Notes under the pieces: model-generated
Told to the model about the DNA's origin: nothing
Database searches by the model: none
Seen by the model: the letters and a program-made list of their open reading frames with translations, nothing else
In this document: one piece after another, positions 20,656-31,700 of the stretch
Layout: each line of letters begins with the position of its first letter
How positions within the stretch are numbered: the stretch's first letter is position 1
Assembly (NCBI RefSeq): GCF_902806685.2
Contig: NC_048555.1
Coordinates: 11,222,001-11,286,000 of the forward strand
Direction of reading: 5' to 3'
Length of the DNA stretch: 64,000 bases
Source: Maniola hyperantus
Lineage: Eukaryota; Arthropoda; Insecta; Lepidoptera; Nymphalidae
Translations under genes and position numbers: made by a program

Positions 20656-21230
20656 TAATGAATTAATGATTTTAACTTTTTAAGTTCTAAATAGTGTCTT
20701 TACTTTTATTTATTATATTTCGTTTAAAAATGTCTTCTGCTAGGGATACCATTTACTGCTGCATTTTTCCTCATTAAAAAGGTGTTGATTTGTTTAATTC
20801 ATCATTAATTATTATTTGTCGCGCATTTGCTAACCATATGATGGTTTCATTTTTATTTATTATTTTGTATATTATATATTAGTGCTTATTGGTTGGTACA
20901 CAAAACTTAAGCTTTTAATATTTAAGTACCTCCCAGTACTTAATAATTCTTTGCCTTTTACATAGTGAAAGGGACAGCAAAACTTTTGTCAAAAAATAAA
21001 GTTTAGTGTACAACCAAATTAACACTATTGTTGCTTGTGAAACACTGCATAAGTCTAATTATCGAGATTTTATCGGCTATTGGCCGGAATCGATAAACGA
21101 TCTATCTTTAAAACTCTGGAGATAAGTTATAATATAACATTTTTTTAGTTCAAAATAACCATTGGTACATTTTTAACAATGTTGCTTACTTATCGACAGA
21201 TCGATTTTAATTTAGACTGATAAAGAACGA

Positions 21231-21280
21231 AAAAATATCCTATAAGAGGTACATGTAAGTACCTCTTATAGGATATTTTT
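21231..21280. repeat. Perfect 22-bp inverted repeat with 6-nt loop
   Basis: The arm aaaaatatcctataagaggt plus ac is followed by atgtaa and the exact inverse. Weaker pairing continues outward (agact and agtct). It is probably the core of a small MITE. Confidence 0.8.
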
Positions 21281-21611
21281 TTTATTTTTAGTCTTATATT
21301 TTTCATGAAAAAGATCAAAATTGCTACATATTTTCAAAAACATCCCGATCTATTTTCAGTCGGTATAAAAAAATCTTTAATAATGGCTTATACAGTTTAG
21401 TTTATAAGCGACAAACATTATAATAATACTTAAGTATGGAGATTGAATAAAACTACTGAAATAATATATTTTTGTTTTTATTATCACCACCTTATGTATA
21501 GAGAGAGCTAGTGGAAAATTTTGAGGAGTAACATACCACAAAATAGCTGTATTGACTTTATCCAAGATTTCACTTAATAGTAAAATCTCTTTCTAATGAA
21601 AGAGAAGACTA

Positions 21612-21700
21612 AGGGCGTTTGTGCACTCATCCGTATTCGTGTTTTTACCTACATAAAAACACGAATACGAACCGAATATGGATGAGTGCACAAACGCCCT
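21612..21700. repeat. Foldback repeat of about 89 bp (agggcgtttgtgcactcatc)
   Basis: The left arm agggcgtttgtgcactcatc continues cgtattcgtgttttt. The right arm holds aaaaacacgaatacg and then ggatgagtgcacaaacgccc with a short extra segment between. It is a MITE-type palindrome without ORF. Confidence 0.75.
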
Positions 21701-22015
21701 GACTCGGAGAAAGTTCCTATATTATATGAAAAAACAAAAGTACTCGCCCAAAATTTTCCACGAGTTCTTAGACGATTATAAAAATAGACATTTAGCATTT
21801 CGAATGCTTTATGAATTAAATATGGAATGTAAAGAAAAGTTATTCTTACAAAAGTAGAAAATTATGCTAACCATTTTAAAGCTCAAGTAAATAAAATAAA
21901 AACAAATAAGGTACCTAAGTATATTATTTAAATTGCATATCACTGCATCACAAATCGACTAGGATTTTATATATAAATAGAAGACGTTAAAAATATTGCT
22001 GTTACAGTAGATAGG

Positions 22016-22024
22016 CTTTTTTAA
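22016..22024 (+). repeat. Left target-site duplication of the foldback element
   Basis: The 9-bp sequence cttttttaa is repeated exactly at 33718-33726, just outside the right terminal inverted repeat. Confidence 0.7.
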
Positions 22025-22693
22025 GTGAACGTCAGGATGGCTGGACCACCACAGAATTTGGAAGTTTAAGCCATGCTAGGATTTAGTACCTATTTGGTAC
22101 TATTTGGTACCTGACATCAAATAATTAGTACCTCGATAAATAGGGAGAAATTTTATAATCAAAGTGGTCAGCCATTCTGACCGTCAGGATGGCTGGACCA
22201 AGTCGGTTTTACTAAGTTGGCGGCGTTAAAGTTAATATGTTTTATCGTAAGGATTTAGTACCTAGTTAGTACTTAAACATAAACACTTTTTTTATTTTAT
22301 TTGATACACAAAAAAAAAGTTATACCCAAAATCAGTTTTGTATGGGAATAGGACCAAGTCAGTTTTTCTCAGTTAAAGGCGTTATAATGAATTAATTTTT
22401 ACGCAAAGATTTAGTACCTAATCAGTACATAAATATGAATTCTTTTTTTTTCTTTTTTCGATACACAAAAAAAAAGTTATACCCAAAATCAGTTTTGTAT
22501 GGGAATAGGACCATGTCAGTTTTTCTCAGTTAAAGGCGTTATAATGAATTAATTGTTTCGCAGAGATTTAGGTCCTAATTAGTACCTAAACATAAATAGT
22601 TTTTTTTTGATTTTTCCGATAAACCAAAAAATACTCCTAGAATTGAGTAGAATTGTATAGGAGTAGTAGGTACCTACTCTACTATAAACGGGA
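22025..22693 (+). repeat. Left terminal inverted repeat arm
   Basis: Contains the terminal motif gtgaacgtcaggatggctgg. It then has successive units each holding aagtcagtttttctcagtta, aaggcgttataatgaattaa, gatttagtacctaat and caaaatcagttttgtatggg. One further diverged unit (22690-22870) has no partner in the right arm. Confidence 0.8.
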
Positions 22694-23159
22694 GCACGTC
22701 GATTTTTCTCAATCAAAGGCGTAATAATTAACTTATCTTTTTGTAAAGATTTAGCTAACTAATTGGTACCTGCAGATAAATAGGTTTTTAAATTTTTTCG
22801 ATAATTTTTTTTAAAATACTCCTAGAAGAAGTTTTGCATGTGAGTAGTGGGTTAGTATAAATGAGTGTAATGTTTATTTGAAAGAAGAAAGAATATAAAT
22901 TGTACAAAGGAAAATGATTTACCAAAAATAAATCTGGTTAAAACAGGTAGCTTTCTAATGGTGAAAGAATTATTAAAATCAGTTTAGTAGTTCCAGAGTT
23001 TATTGATTATAAACAAACATCTTTTCTCTTTATAATACTAGTAGTTACCAACCTAAAGATGTTATCGCCAATATTTGTTTATTGTGGAAATGAATATTTT
23101 AGGCATTTTTTGGAATACCTAAAATATCCAGGCAATGTATAAAATATTATTTATTTTAT

Positions 23160-23725
23160 AAGGTCATGCGGGGCTATTCGGCCAAAAAAAGTGACGTGTA
23201 AAATTCAAATCTTTGCTATTTCACTACAGCAAGCAATAACAACAAATGAGTAAGTGCATCATAAAAATAATTTATTTGTTAATGGTTACTGTATTACTTC
23301 TGTAGAAAATCAATATTTTTGTAACAACCAAGAATTTGTATTTGAATTCTGGAAAACGGTGGAGTAACCCCGCTGCGGGGCTTTTCCGACTTTTGATTGT
23401 GTCTCTGCCATCTATCATTCGATTTAGTTAATACTTAGTGGCTCATACAATTCACGACGGAAAACATACTATTCTAAGTTTTACAAAAAGGTAGGAGGAT
23501 TAAAATTCCTTTAAAATCTTTTTTTTTTGTAAATTATGGGGCAATTACGACGCGCCTCTATACATGCTAGTGATGTGCCAAATAACTCGATAAATTCTAA
23601 TCGGTTTCAAATTGTTATCGTTAAGTTATTGAATAAAAGCTTTATCTTTCTTAAACGGCGAATAGTAAGAGTTTTAATACCAAGTACTCTTGTAATAATA
23701 GTCAGTGTATTAAAAAAACGGTAGG
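23160..23725. other. Inner part of the foldback element left of the BEL insertion
   Basis: Non-coding as far as I can see. It has repeated G-rich phrases: gcggggctattcggcc, aaccccgctgcggggctttt and tggggcaattacgacg. Related phrases occur to the right of the BEL element at about 30953 (gtggggctattacgtc). A 62-codon ORF at 23536 has no recognisable features. Confidence 0.4.
23721..23725 (+). repeat. Left 5-bp target duplication of the BEL/Pao element
   Basis: gtagg here and at 30213-30217, directly outside the two LTRs. A 5-bp duplication is usual for this superfamily. Confidence 0.9.
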
Positions 23726-24352
23726 TGGTGAATTCCAAAATTAAATTATGGGGAAACTGGCGAAATCCACCATATTGGTAGCGGAGTGACTTATTTCGAT
23801 ATTTATGTATCTTTAAAAAGTGGACTGTAGATTTTTAGCGTTTTAATTAATTTTCCCCGAAAATAAGTAGCATTCCAAACTAGGGATAGGATAGCTAGGA
23901 AATGGGACGTCTAGGTGAACATAGAATATAGACTCACAGTTTGCCGACGTCACCAAACACTTGTCCTTATTTTTCGTCTTCTGCCTGGCCAGGTCTTGGG
24001 TTTGATTATTTTTGGCTTATTTTATACGCACGATAATCGAATTAAGGTTATTTTATTTTGCACAAACACGTTGGCACTGCGCATACCGTATCACAGCGCG
24101 GTCATGTCTTCACGGCGGTAATTTTGCACTGATTGGTACTTCTTGCAGGTAAGTTAGGATGTAGGAAGGGACGGATATATATGGGGTTGCGTACAGGGAA
24201 GAAGGAAATGCACATATACCCTATTTATGTCCCATTCACGCGAATAAAAAATGCAAGCATAGCAACGGTGCTATCTCTGTTATGCATAATAATTATAATT
24301 GAGGCATATGACGCCATCTATGATTGCGAAGGATAAAAAATGAGATTTACCA
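23726..24352 (-). repeat. 3' LTR of the BEL/Pao element
   Basis: 627 bp; tggtgaattcc at one end and atttacca at the other on the plus strand. It matches 29586-30212 base for base by line-by-line comparison. Confidence 0.95.
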
Positions 24353-24363
24353 CGCCCCTCCGC
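24353..24363 (-). promoter_or_regulatory. Polypurine tract of the BEL/Pao element
   Basis: On the minus strand gcggaggggcg directly precedes the 3' LTR, as expected for the plus-strand primer. Confidence 0.65.
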
Positions 24364-24568
24364 ATGAAGGCTCTGCTTCATCAAATTATTAAATTAACTA
24401 TAAGATATGAAGTACCAATAAACTTCCAAATAAAAGGAAAACTTATAAATAAAAGAAAAAATCCACATTGTAGTGGTGCGTAATATTGCAGAAAACTTAA
24501 AACTAAGTAAAACTACAACTTAAATATTATATTACAATACTATTGATTTGGTAACGGACAAAGCTTAA

Positions 24569-27500
24569 CTATAGGCCTGTCATAAGTGCCAGACTTAGTT
24601 CGGACTTGTGCGACACGAACCACTCCGTCCCTGCCGGCATCACCTTGGTAATAATTCCAATTGGCCATTGCAGGTGTGGTGAGTTTTCAACAGTAAAGAA
24701 AGCTATAACTCTTTCCTTAACTGGATACGAAGCGGTTTTGAACTGTATGTGAACTCGCAATGAGTACAAGTGTTTAAGTTTCCAGAAGGACTGAATTATA
24801 GCGTACAATAATAAAAACCTATTTACTAATTGCGAATATAATGTCGCATTTAGGTAGCCATATAATAAAGCTAACACATCTGTAGCGGTCTCTTGAGAAT
24901 CAAGCCGAGTCAAAAATCCTATACGCAAATCAGTAACTGAAGTGTTATTAAAATCTTGAGCGGTGTTAATTAAAGCTTTGCTCAAAGCAAAGCTATTTGC
25001 GGGTGAAAACCTTTGAATATGAAATTCATTGTCGGGTAAATAAAAATGGTCCTGAGGTGAAATCTTGGTTATAGGCCATTCTTCAGAAGGTAAAGAAATC
25101 CATGAGGGACCTTCCAACCAAAGTGCGTATTCAGAGAACTGTGTGGGCATAAGGCCACGAAACACACAGTCAGCAGAAGTTTGAACCCCTGCGATATGAT
25201 AAGAATTCACCTCGAGTGGCGATAAATGAGTATGAATTTGAGAAATGCGGTTAGCTACATAAATGTTAAATTTGTGCGGCGACAAGAGTGCCCAACAGAG
25301 GGCGACTTCTGAATATGAGAGTGTGAGCGCTTCCTTTGTATTTATGTGCGAGGATAATGTATTGTAGATCGAACTTACTAGACGAGCAAGCAAAACAATT
25401 CCGTTCAACTCGAGTCTAGCGAGTGTGACCGATGGTTTCAATGGTACTACACGGGATTTCGAACAGACCAGCGTGGCTATAGACGACTGACCTTCGTTTT
25501 CAACGCGTAAATACACGACACGACAATATGGCTTCTCGCTAGCATCGAAAAATGGCAAAAGTGAAAATTGAGAATTTTCTTCAGTTCCCGTATGACGAGG
25601 AAATAGGAGAGTGGAAATGATTGGCAATTCGACAATATAATTTTGCCATTGGTCAACAATGTGTTGCGGTGAAGGGTCATCCCATCTCATGTTCAGAAGC
25701 CATAACTCCTTTATGAGTAATTTAGCGAATAAAATTACTGGACCTACAAGGCCCAAAACGTCATAAAGACGTGCGGTAGCGGAGAGAACAGCTCGTTTAA
25801 TACAGGCTGCTGGCGGTTGCGAAACTTTGAAAACAAAATTATCGAATGCGGGAAACCAGTGTAGACCTAGAATCTTGAAGGTATGCTCATCTTCAAAGGA
25901 TACACTTTCAGACTGTCGATGAGACTGCGGTATATATCGTATTAATTCTGGGGAGTTGCTAGTCCATTTGACGAGATCAAGTCCTCCAGACTTTAACATA
26001 TGGATTAACCCTTTTGCTATCACATCTGCTTCCTCAGTGGAAGAAGCAGATGAAGCCAGGTCATCCATATAAATGTCTCTTTCGAGAATCGCAGCGGCAA
26101 CAGGCCATCTCTCTCTCTCCTGCTTAGCAACCTCTTGCAGTGCGCGAAGCGCTAAGGAGGGAGAGGAGTGCAATTCGAAAGCGACGCGGTTACGATCGGT
26201 CGATTCATACGTCTCAAGCGGGTCATCACTGTCGAATCTATATAAGATTCTTAGATATTTGCGGTGCGGTGGATTTATGTTAATGTATAAGTACATTTGC
26301 CTCACGTCGGCATAGAAATCAACTTCAGAAAACCTAACATTTAACAATTTTTTAAAGATCCCAGCCTGCGGGTTACAGCACGAATGAAGAATTCTGAAGA
26401 GAGCAGTTGACATAATGTCATTAGGTACGACAGAGTAAGGTGACAAATTAAACCCAGGCGGGGTACATTTCTCGGGGAGGACCTTCGAAATGAATACCTC
26501 ATCTGAACCGTTCTGAATAGTTTCACTGTTATTTTTGCGCGAGTCAGAAGATTTGGCAATATTACTTTCAAGCATCAAATCAATCCCTTTGTCTGCGATA
26601 CGAGTATTGATTGTCTCTGCAGAGTTCTCCTTGAAAGGAATATTAACAGCGAAACTATCTTCAACGTTAGGTTTATCTGTCGCGGTATTTATATTTTCAA
26701 ACTCTGGTTCAGCAGTGCTCATGAATCCTATTTCAGGTTTTGCTGAGATCGCAAGGTTTTCTAAATTATTATTAAGCGGTTCGTGAGTAAATGCACAAAA
26801 AGCGGCGGTATGCGGGAGTTGAGTGACGACTAGCGCGTCACCAAAGATTATGTAACCTAGCGTGGTTTCAACGGCGGAAGGCGAATTATCACCACCTGTC
26901 AACTTATTGAAAAGTAAAATTTCGCAATAACGATTTACTCCCAATAATACATCGATAGATCCTGGCTCTGAGAATTCATCGTCGGCGAGGGGTATATTCT
27001 GAATTAACGATTTCATAGCTGCAACGTCTACACGCGCATCTGGCAGCTGTGAGGTAATCTGCTCGACTACAAGAGGGCGTATTGAATATTCCTTTGCCTC
27101 ATTGAAGCGAGACTTAAATTTGAACTCGGACACACCTAAAATCCTTTGCGGAGATCCACCTATTCCTTGGACTTCAGAGAAGCGATTTTGCGAATTGACA
27201 GGTAGCGACAAGCGTTTACAACAGGCTATGCTAATATAGTCCTGCTGAGACCCTGGATCCACAAGGCATCGTAACAGGTGAGTGCGGTTATACTTATCGT
27301 ATATTTTTATTTTTGCGGTACCTAATAAGGTTGTAACAGCGGCGCGATCGTGATGTTCGCGAGATATAGTACATATAGATGCGGCAATATTAGCGGACGA
27401 ATCATTGGGCGATTCTGATACATTAGATTTTGCGGGTTGATTATTAAACGTATGAGCGGACGTATAAGTAGACGTATGCGCTGACGTTTGTGCGGGTGAA

Positions 27501-28915
27501 TAAGCGGGTTGAGTTACATTATTTTCAGAAGGATTGCTCGGCACAGTGCGAGACATACAATCTGAAGGAGCGGGTTGCGATAGTGAACAATTATTAAGGT
27601 GCGGACAATTATGTGACGATGGCGCATTGACAACGACACTACAGTTTGATTTGCTAGATTTAGAAAAACATAAACTTGAGTGGTGCCTTTTAAGCGGGAA
27701 GCAGTTTGTACAGGTTTTGTTGCTCAAGCAAGCGGAATTTTTATGGGAAATGCTTAGGCAATTGGTACAGTAAGCATTATTTTTAACAATATCAAACCTT
27801 TGCTTAGGATTTAGTTTCATAAAGTCAGAGCACTTATATAAGTGGTCGTGCTTTTCCTTATTACAGACGACACACTTATCACTTTCATTTGACCTACAAG
27901 CGCTTTCCGTATTAACAAAAGACTTAGTAGACTTAGTAGACTTCGCGACTGGTGTAGGTATGTGTTTAGAGCGAGATTTATTTTGTGACTGTACATTAAC
28001 ATTGTTCCCTCTAGACAACACCTTGCTCTGTTCCTTCACGAAATCTATAAGATTCTTATATGTTGGAAGTTGTTTTTTACGATTAATAAGCTCAAACATC
28101 TTAACTGTATCTGCGTCTAATTTAAGCGTAGCCAAATGAAAGAATATAAAATCTGTCAAGTCTATTTTTAATTGCTTAAGTGCTTCTACCGACGAATCAA
28201 AGGTGTTTATGAAACTATCTAGCGCGGCATCATTATTATTAGCAAGTGGCTTAAATTGCAACACTTGATTTAAGTAAGCGGAAGCGAGCGAGCGGGGGTC
28301 GTCGTACTTCTGTATTAAGGCATCCCAAATAATACCGTAATTTTCAGCAGTCGCTGGCAACCCTGAACAAATTGCGGCAGCCCTATCAGTTAATTTTCCG
28401 ACGAGATAGAATACCCTTTCACTATTATTTAGGTTCGGGTTATCATGAATCATGCTCTTAAACTGCTGATAAAATAAAGGCCACTTCGTTAAATCTCCAT
28501 TAAACGAAATTAAATCTATAGGCGGTAAGTGCGATTTTAATTTAGGGAACTTAGACAAAGATGCCATATTAGGTTCAGATTCCTTACTGCTATTATTCGC
28601 TAAGACTTGTTTAACGTGGCAGAATAATTCCTCGAATGCTACCCATGATTGGTAATTTATAGGATTTTTAGGATTTAATCTTAACTGCACGGCGTTATAC
28701 GAATCTAATGTTTGCTCGAATTCCTTCCGTAAAGTGTCTATATTAGCGCACTGACTTAAGAGACTCGGCAATGTACTTGTATCCGATTCAACTTGTAATG
28801 CAGTATCATAGATTCGTTGCATTCGAGAAAATATCGTATCGCGTTTTGAACCAAGCAATAACACTTGACATTCGTCATTAGTGCGAGGTAAATCTGAATC
28901 ACCCTTTGTAGGCAT
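24569..28915 (-). CDS. BEL/Pao gag-pol polyprotein, 1448 codons, integrase core absent
   Basis: One uninterrupted frame from ATG 28915. Order: a gag region with a DUF1759-like part (about 130-230, holding PPIDLISFNGD); a Cys/His cluster (about 345-420, ending CTNC and HHSSLC); an aspartic protease of DUF1758 type (about 530-690), in which the active-site block reads LVDPGSQ instead of the usual D-S/T-G; reverse transcriptase with motif A YADVRQMY (about 868), motif B SSPSLALR and motif C YMDD (about 950); and RNase H starting PFFDAS (about 1123), with SYSEVALCW where TDS is usual. The reverse transcriptase fingers before motif A are missing. After RNase H the frame goes almost directly to the C-terminal integrase tail (WPIGIITKVMPAG), without the zinc or DDE parts. 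Several catalytic positions are altered, so enzymatic activity is doubtful. The open frame suggests gag may still be made. Confidence 0.9.
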   Translation of the reverse strand: MPTKGDSDLPRTNDECQVLLLGSKRDTIFSRMQRIYDTALQVESDTSTLPSLLSQCANIDTLRKEFEQTLDSYNAVQLRLNPKNPINYQSWVAFEELFCHVKQVLANNSSKESEPNMASLSKFPKLKSHLPPIDLISFNGDLTKWPLFYQQFKSMIHDNPNLNNSERVFYLVGKLTDRAAAICSGLPATAENYGIIWDALIQKYDDPRSLASAYLNQVLQFKPLANNNDAALDSFINTFDSSVEALKQLKIDLTDFIFFHLATLKLDADTVKMFELINRKKQLPTYKNLIDFVKEQSKVLSRGNNVNVQSQNKSRSKHIPTPVAKSTKSTKSFVNTESACRSNESDKCVVCNKEKHDHLYKCSDFMKLNPKQRFDIVKNNAYCTNCLSISHKNSACLSNKTCTNCFPLKRHHSSLCFSKSSKSNCSVVVNAPSSHNCPHLNNCSLSQPAPSDCMSRTVPSNPSENNVTQPAYSPAQTSAHTSTYTSAHTFNNQPAKSNVSESPNDSSANIAASICTISREHHDRAAVTTLLGTAKIKIYDKYNRTHLLRCLVDPGSQQDYISIACCKRLSLPVNSQNRFSEVQGIGGSPQRILGVSEFKFKSRFNEAKEYSIRPLVVEQITSQLPDARVDVAAMKSLIQNIPLADDEFSEPGSIDVLLGVNRYCEILLFNKLTGGDNSPSAVETTLGYIIFGDALVVTQLPHTAAFCAFTHEPLNNNLENLAISAKPEIGFMSTAEPEFENINTATDKPNVEDSFAVNIPFKENSAETINTRIADKGIDLMLESNIAKSSDSRKNNSETIQNGSDEVFISKVLPEKCTPPGFNLSPYSVVPNDIMSTALFRILHSCCNPQAGIFKKLLNVRFSEVDFYADVRQMYLYININPPHRKYLRILYRFDSDDPLETYESTDRNRVAFELHSSPSLALRALQEVAKQERERWPVAAAILERDIYMDDLASSASSTEEADVIAKGLIHMLKSGGLDLVKWTSNSPELIRYIPQSHRQSESVSFEDEHTFKILGLHWFPAFDNFVFKVSQPPAACIKRAVLSATARLYDVLGLVGPVILFAKLLIKELWLLNMRWDDPSPQHIVDQWQNYIVELPIISTLLFPRHTGTEENSQFSLLPFFDASEKPYCRVVYLRVENEGQSSIATLVCSKSRVVPLKPSVTLARLELNGIVLLARLVSSIYNTLSSHINTKEALTLSYSEVALCWALLSPHKFNIYVANRISQIHTHLSPLEVNSYHIAGVQTSADCVFRGLMPTQFSEYALWLEGPSWISLPSEEWPITKISPQDHFYLPDNEFHIQRFSPANSFALSKALINTAQDFNNTSVTDLRIGFLTRLDSQETATDVLALLYGYLNATLYSQLVNRFLLLYAIIQSFWKLKHLYSLRVHIQFKTASYPVKERVIAFFTVENSPHLQWPIGIITKVMPAGTEWFVSHKSELSLALMTGL

Positions 28916-29585
28916 TTTTAAAACTCAAAAGTAACAAAATCGAACACAAATCAATATATCTTAGCGGTAAATATATAAAAAATGCGGTATTTATACTGTG
29001 AAAACACACAACTCCTATATTTAGGCGGGCGGTTAAGTAAATACGCTGCGAACGTGATAATATTATTTACAGATCGCGTATCGAGTGCATAAATTAATCA
29101 CCGTGTTGTGAAATATACCTATAACAAATCGAGCGCAGTGGACGGTCGCGGTTGCGGGTGCGCCTTAACAAATATCTTGCTTACCTACTTGTACAGAATG
29201 TTAACTTATCTATAATATACGTTTTTATTTCTAAGTTTGCGGGATTATATTATTATAAATATTATATTGAAGTAATAAAGTGCGTGCGGGAACATATAAA
29301 AATAAAATAAGAATACCTTATTACTTCGGCTTAGAAATTAAAACGATATAATTACGTAGGTATATTCTGCAATATTACGACGCAATACAATGTTAGGCAT
29401 TTATAAATCACAAAGAATGCTACTTGAAATACTTACTTGAGATTTCGAATCTATGTAGGTAGGTATTAATAATATAGTAATTACGTTAATTTAACCAAGT
29501 TAACGATTCGAATCGATTTTACCATAAATCGGATATGAATACTTTCGAATTGTAATCAAAATCCGGCTCGAAGGACCAAAAAATA
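28916..29585 (-). other. BEL/Pao 5' untranslated leader
   Basis: Non-coding leader between the primer-binding site and the gag ATG, AT-rich, with no ORF of note. Confidence 0.7.
29561..29578 (-). promoter_or_regulatory. Primer-binding site complementary to tRNA-Tyr
   Basis: The plus strand reads atccggctcgaaggacca. This equals the 3' end of eukaryotic tRNA-Tyr (acceptor arm complementary to its CCTTCGA start, plus CCA). It sits 7 bp inside the 5' LTR. Confidence 0.8.
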
Positions 29586-30212
29586 TGGTGAATTCCAAAA
29601 TTAAATTATGGGGAAACTGGCGAAATCCACCATATTGGTAGCGGAGTGACTTATTTCGATATTTATGTATCTTTAAAAAGTGGACTGTAGATTTTTAGCG
29701 TTTTAATTAATTTTCCCCGAAAATAAGTAGCATTCCAAACTAGGGATAGGATAGCTAGGAAATGGGACGTCTAGGTGAACATAGAATATAGACTCACAGT
29801 TTGCCGACGTCACCAAACACTTGTCCTTATTTTTCGTCTTCTGCCTGGCCAGGTCTTGGGTTTGATTATTTTTGGCTTATTTTATACGCACGATAATCGA
29901 ATTAAGGTTATTTTATTTTGCACAAACACGTTGGCACTGCGCATACCGTATCACAGCGCGGTCATGTCTTCACGGCGGTAATTTTGCACTGATTGGTACT
30001 TCTTGCAGGTAAGTTAGGATGTAGGAAGGGACGGATATATATGGGGTTGCGTACAGGGAAGAAGGAAATGCACATATACCCTATTTATGTCCCATTCACG
30101 CGAATAAAAAATGCAAGCATAGCAACGGTGCTATCTCTGTTATGCATAATAATTATAATTGAGGCATATGACGCCATCTATGATTGCGAAGGATAAAAAA
30201 TGAGATTTACCA
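29586..30212 (-). repeat. 5' LTR of the BEL/Pao element
   Basis: Identical to 23726-24352. On the minus strand it would hold the promoter and the transcript start, but I do not see a clear TATA box. Confidence 0.95.
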
Positions 30213-30253
30213 GTAGGTAATTATTGTTTGTAGGATAGTAAAAAAAACTAAAT

Positions 30254-30598
30254 TAGGTGTCCCACGGGATCTTTAAAAACCTAAATGTAGATTTAGATTT
30301 TTAAAGATCCCGTTTGAAGAAACTGTTTGATTTTCCGGGATAAAAAGTTGCCTATATCAATTACAGGGATGCAAGCTGCCTAGGTACAAAATTTCATAAA
30401 AATCGGTTAAGCGGATGGGTCTTTAGGAATCCCACGGGAACTCTTTGATTTTTCCGGGACAAAAAGTAGCCTATGTCCGTCCCCGGGATATAAGCTATCT
30501 CTGTACCAAATTTTGTCAGAATCGGTTAATTTGTTGGGCCGTGAAAAGGTAGCAGACAGACAGACAGACACACTTTCGCATTTATAATATTAGTATGG
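30254..30598 (+). repeat. LINE 3' ends inside the foldback element
   Basis: Two overlapping pieces of the 'cccgcg-cttcg' family: tgattttccgggataaaaag at 30330 and again near 30450. They are followed by agcagacagacagacagaca and cgcatttataatattagtat. Confidence 0.7.
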
Positions 30599-31439
30599 AT
30601 TCAATCTATTGACTAAGCCACAACAATATTATAATGATATTTATGGACACAAGTACGCGGCGGCTGCGCGGCCATCGCGTGAAACGTAACGATCACAGTT
30701 ACTTTTATCATTTTTGTGCAATATTCATAGTGCCAGTGATGAACGCTCTACTCTGCTAGTAAAAAAGTCGCTAACACATTACAATGCCCACGAAATAACT
30801 AAAAAATACATTATCTTAATATATAAAACAAAGTCGGGTTTGTTCGAACACTACTTAACTATAAATCAGATAGTAAAAGCCCCATATAAACATTCATCGT
30901 TATTTTATCGACCCTAGCACATCACTAACTTTTTCAATTATCATACTAAAATAGTGGGGCTATTACGTCATAAGATTTTGGTTGGAATAACCCCCATCTT
31001 AGAATTTGAGGGGTTATTATGTCGCATCAAATAACTCAGTAAAAACAAAGCGCATAGTAAAACTAAATAGCACATAATAATTCCGTTTCTTAAATCGTCG
31101 TTTACCCATAAAAACCATAAAAATGATAAATTTTACTCATTTTCGAAACAAAATCCGTGGAGCTTAATTATTTTCACCACACTTGTCAAAAATGGCGTCC
31201 GACACACACATGACTGTCGATCAAACAGTTAACGCGTAAGCAGTGCCATCTAAATGACAATCTAAGAAGAATAGTTTTTGCTATGCGTTCTTAGATGCCG
31301 CTATTGATAAATCATCACTCGCTGACTGACTGACTGACTAATCACGAAATCTCAGGAACTATAAAGCCTACAAACTTGAAATTTGGAAGGTTGGTTCTTT
31401 CTAGGACGTAGGTATCAGTTAAGAAACGGTTTTGAAAAA

Positions 31440-31700
31440 TTCCTAAGGTTTACACAAATTTATAATTTACACAAATTTCAAACCCCTATTTCACTCACAT
31501 ATACACAAATTTCAAACCCCTATTTCACTCCCTTAGGGGTTGAATTTTCAAAAATCCTTTCTTAGCGGATGCCTACGTCATAATAGGCTATCTGCATGCC
31601 AAATTTCAGCCCGTCCCGTCGATAGATCAGTCAGACCCCCCAGTAGTTCGAGCTGTGCGTTGATAGATCAGTCAGACCTTTTCCTTTTATATATTTAGAT
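31440..31700 (+). repeat. LINE 3' end related to the ThrRS intron array
   Basis: aaatttcaaacccctatttc occurs twice (31464 and 31506), then aaaaatcctttcttagcgga, catgccaaatttcagcccg and agctgtgcgttgatagatca. The tail is rearranged. Confidence 0.65.

Larger units (their letters stand above)
20660..22015. other. Gene-free spacer with two strong hairpins
   Basis: No coding signal. Two hairpins are annotated separately (21231-21280 and 21612-21700). The remainder is AT-rich and shows no recognised element. Confidence 0.5.
23726..30212 (-). mobile_element. BEL/Pao LTR retrotransposon, 6487 bp, internally deleted
   Basis: Two 627-bp LTRs that appear identical by reading (23726-24352 and 29586-30212) start TG and end CA, and are bracketed by gtagg. 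The coding strand is minus, so the 5' LTR is the right one. The primer-binding site (29561-29578) and a purine-rich tract (24353-24363) are in the expected places. One long gag-pol ORF lies between. Integrase core and the front of the reverse transcriptase are missing, so the element depends on a helper. LTR identity implies a very recent insertion, later than the foldback element that hosts it. Confidence 0.95.

Noticed and set aside
23915..24336. ORFs in the LTR repeated at 29775-30196
   Set aside because: They are identical because the LTRs are identical. No coding role is expected within BEL/Pao LTRs.
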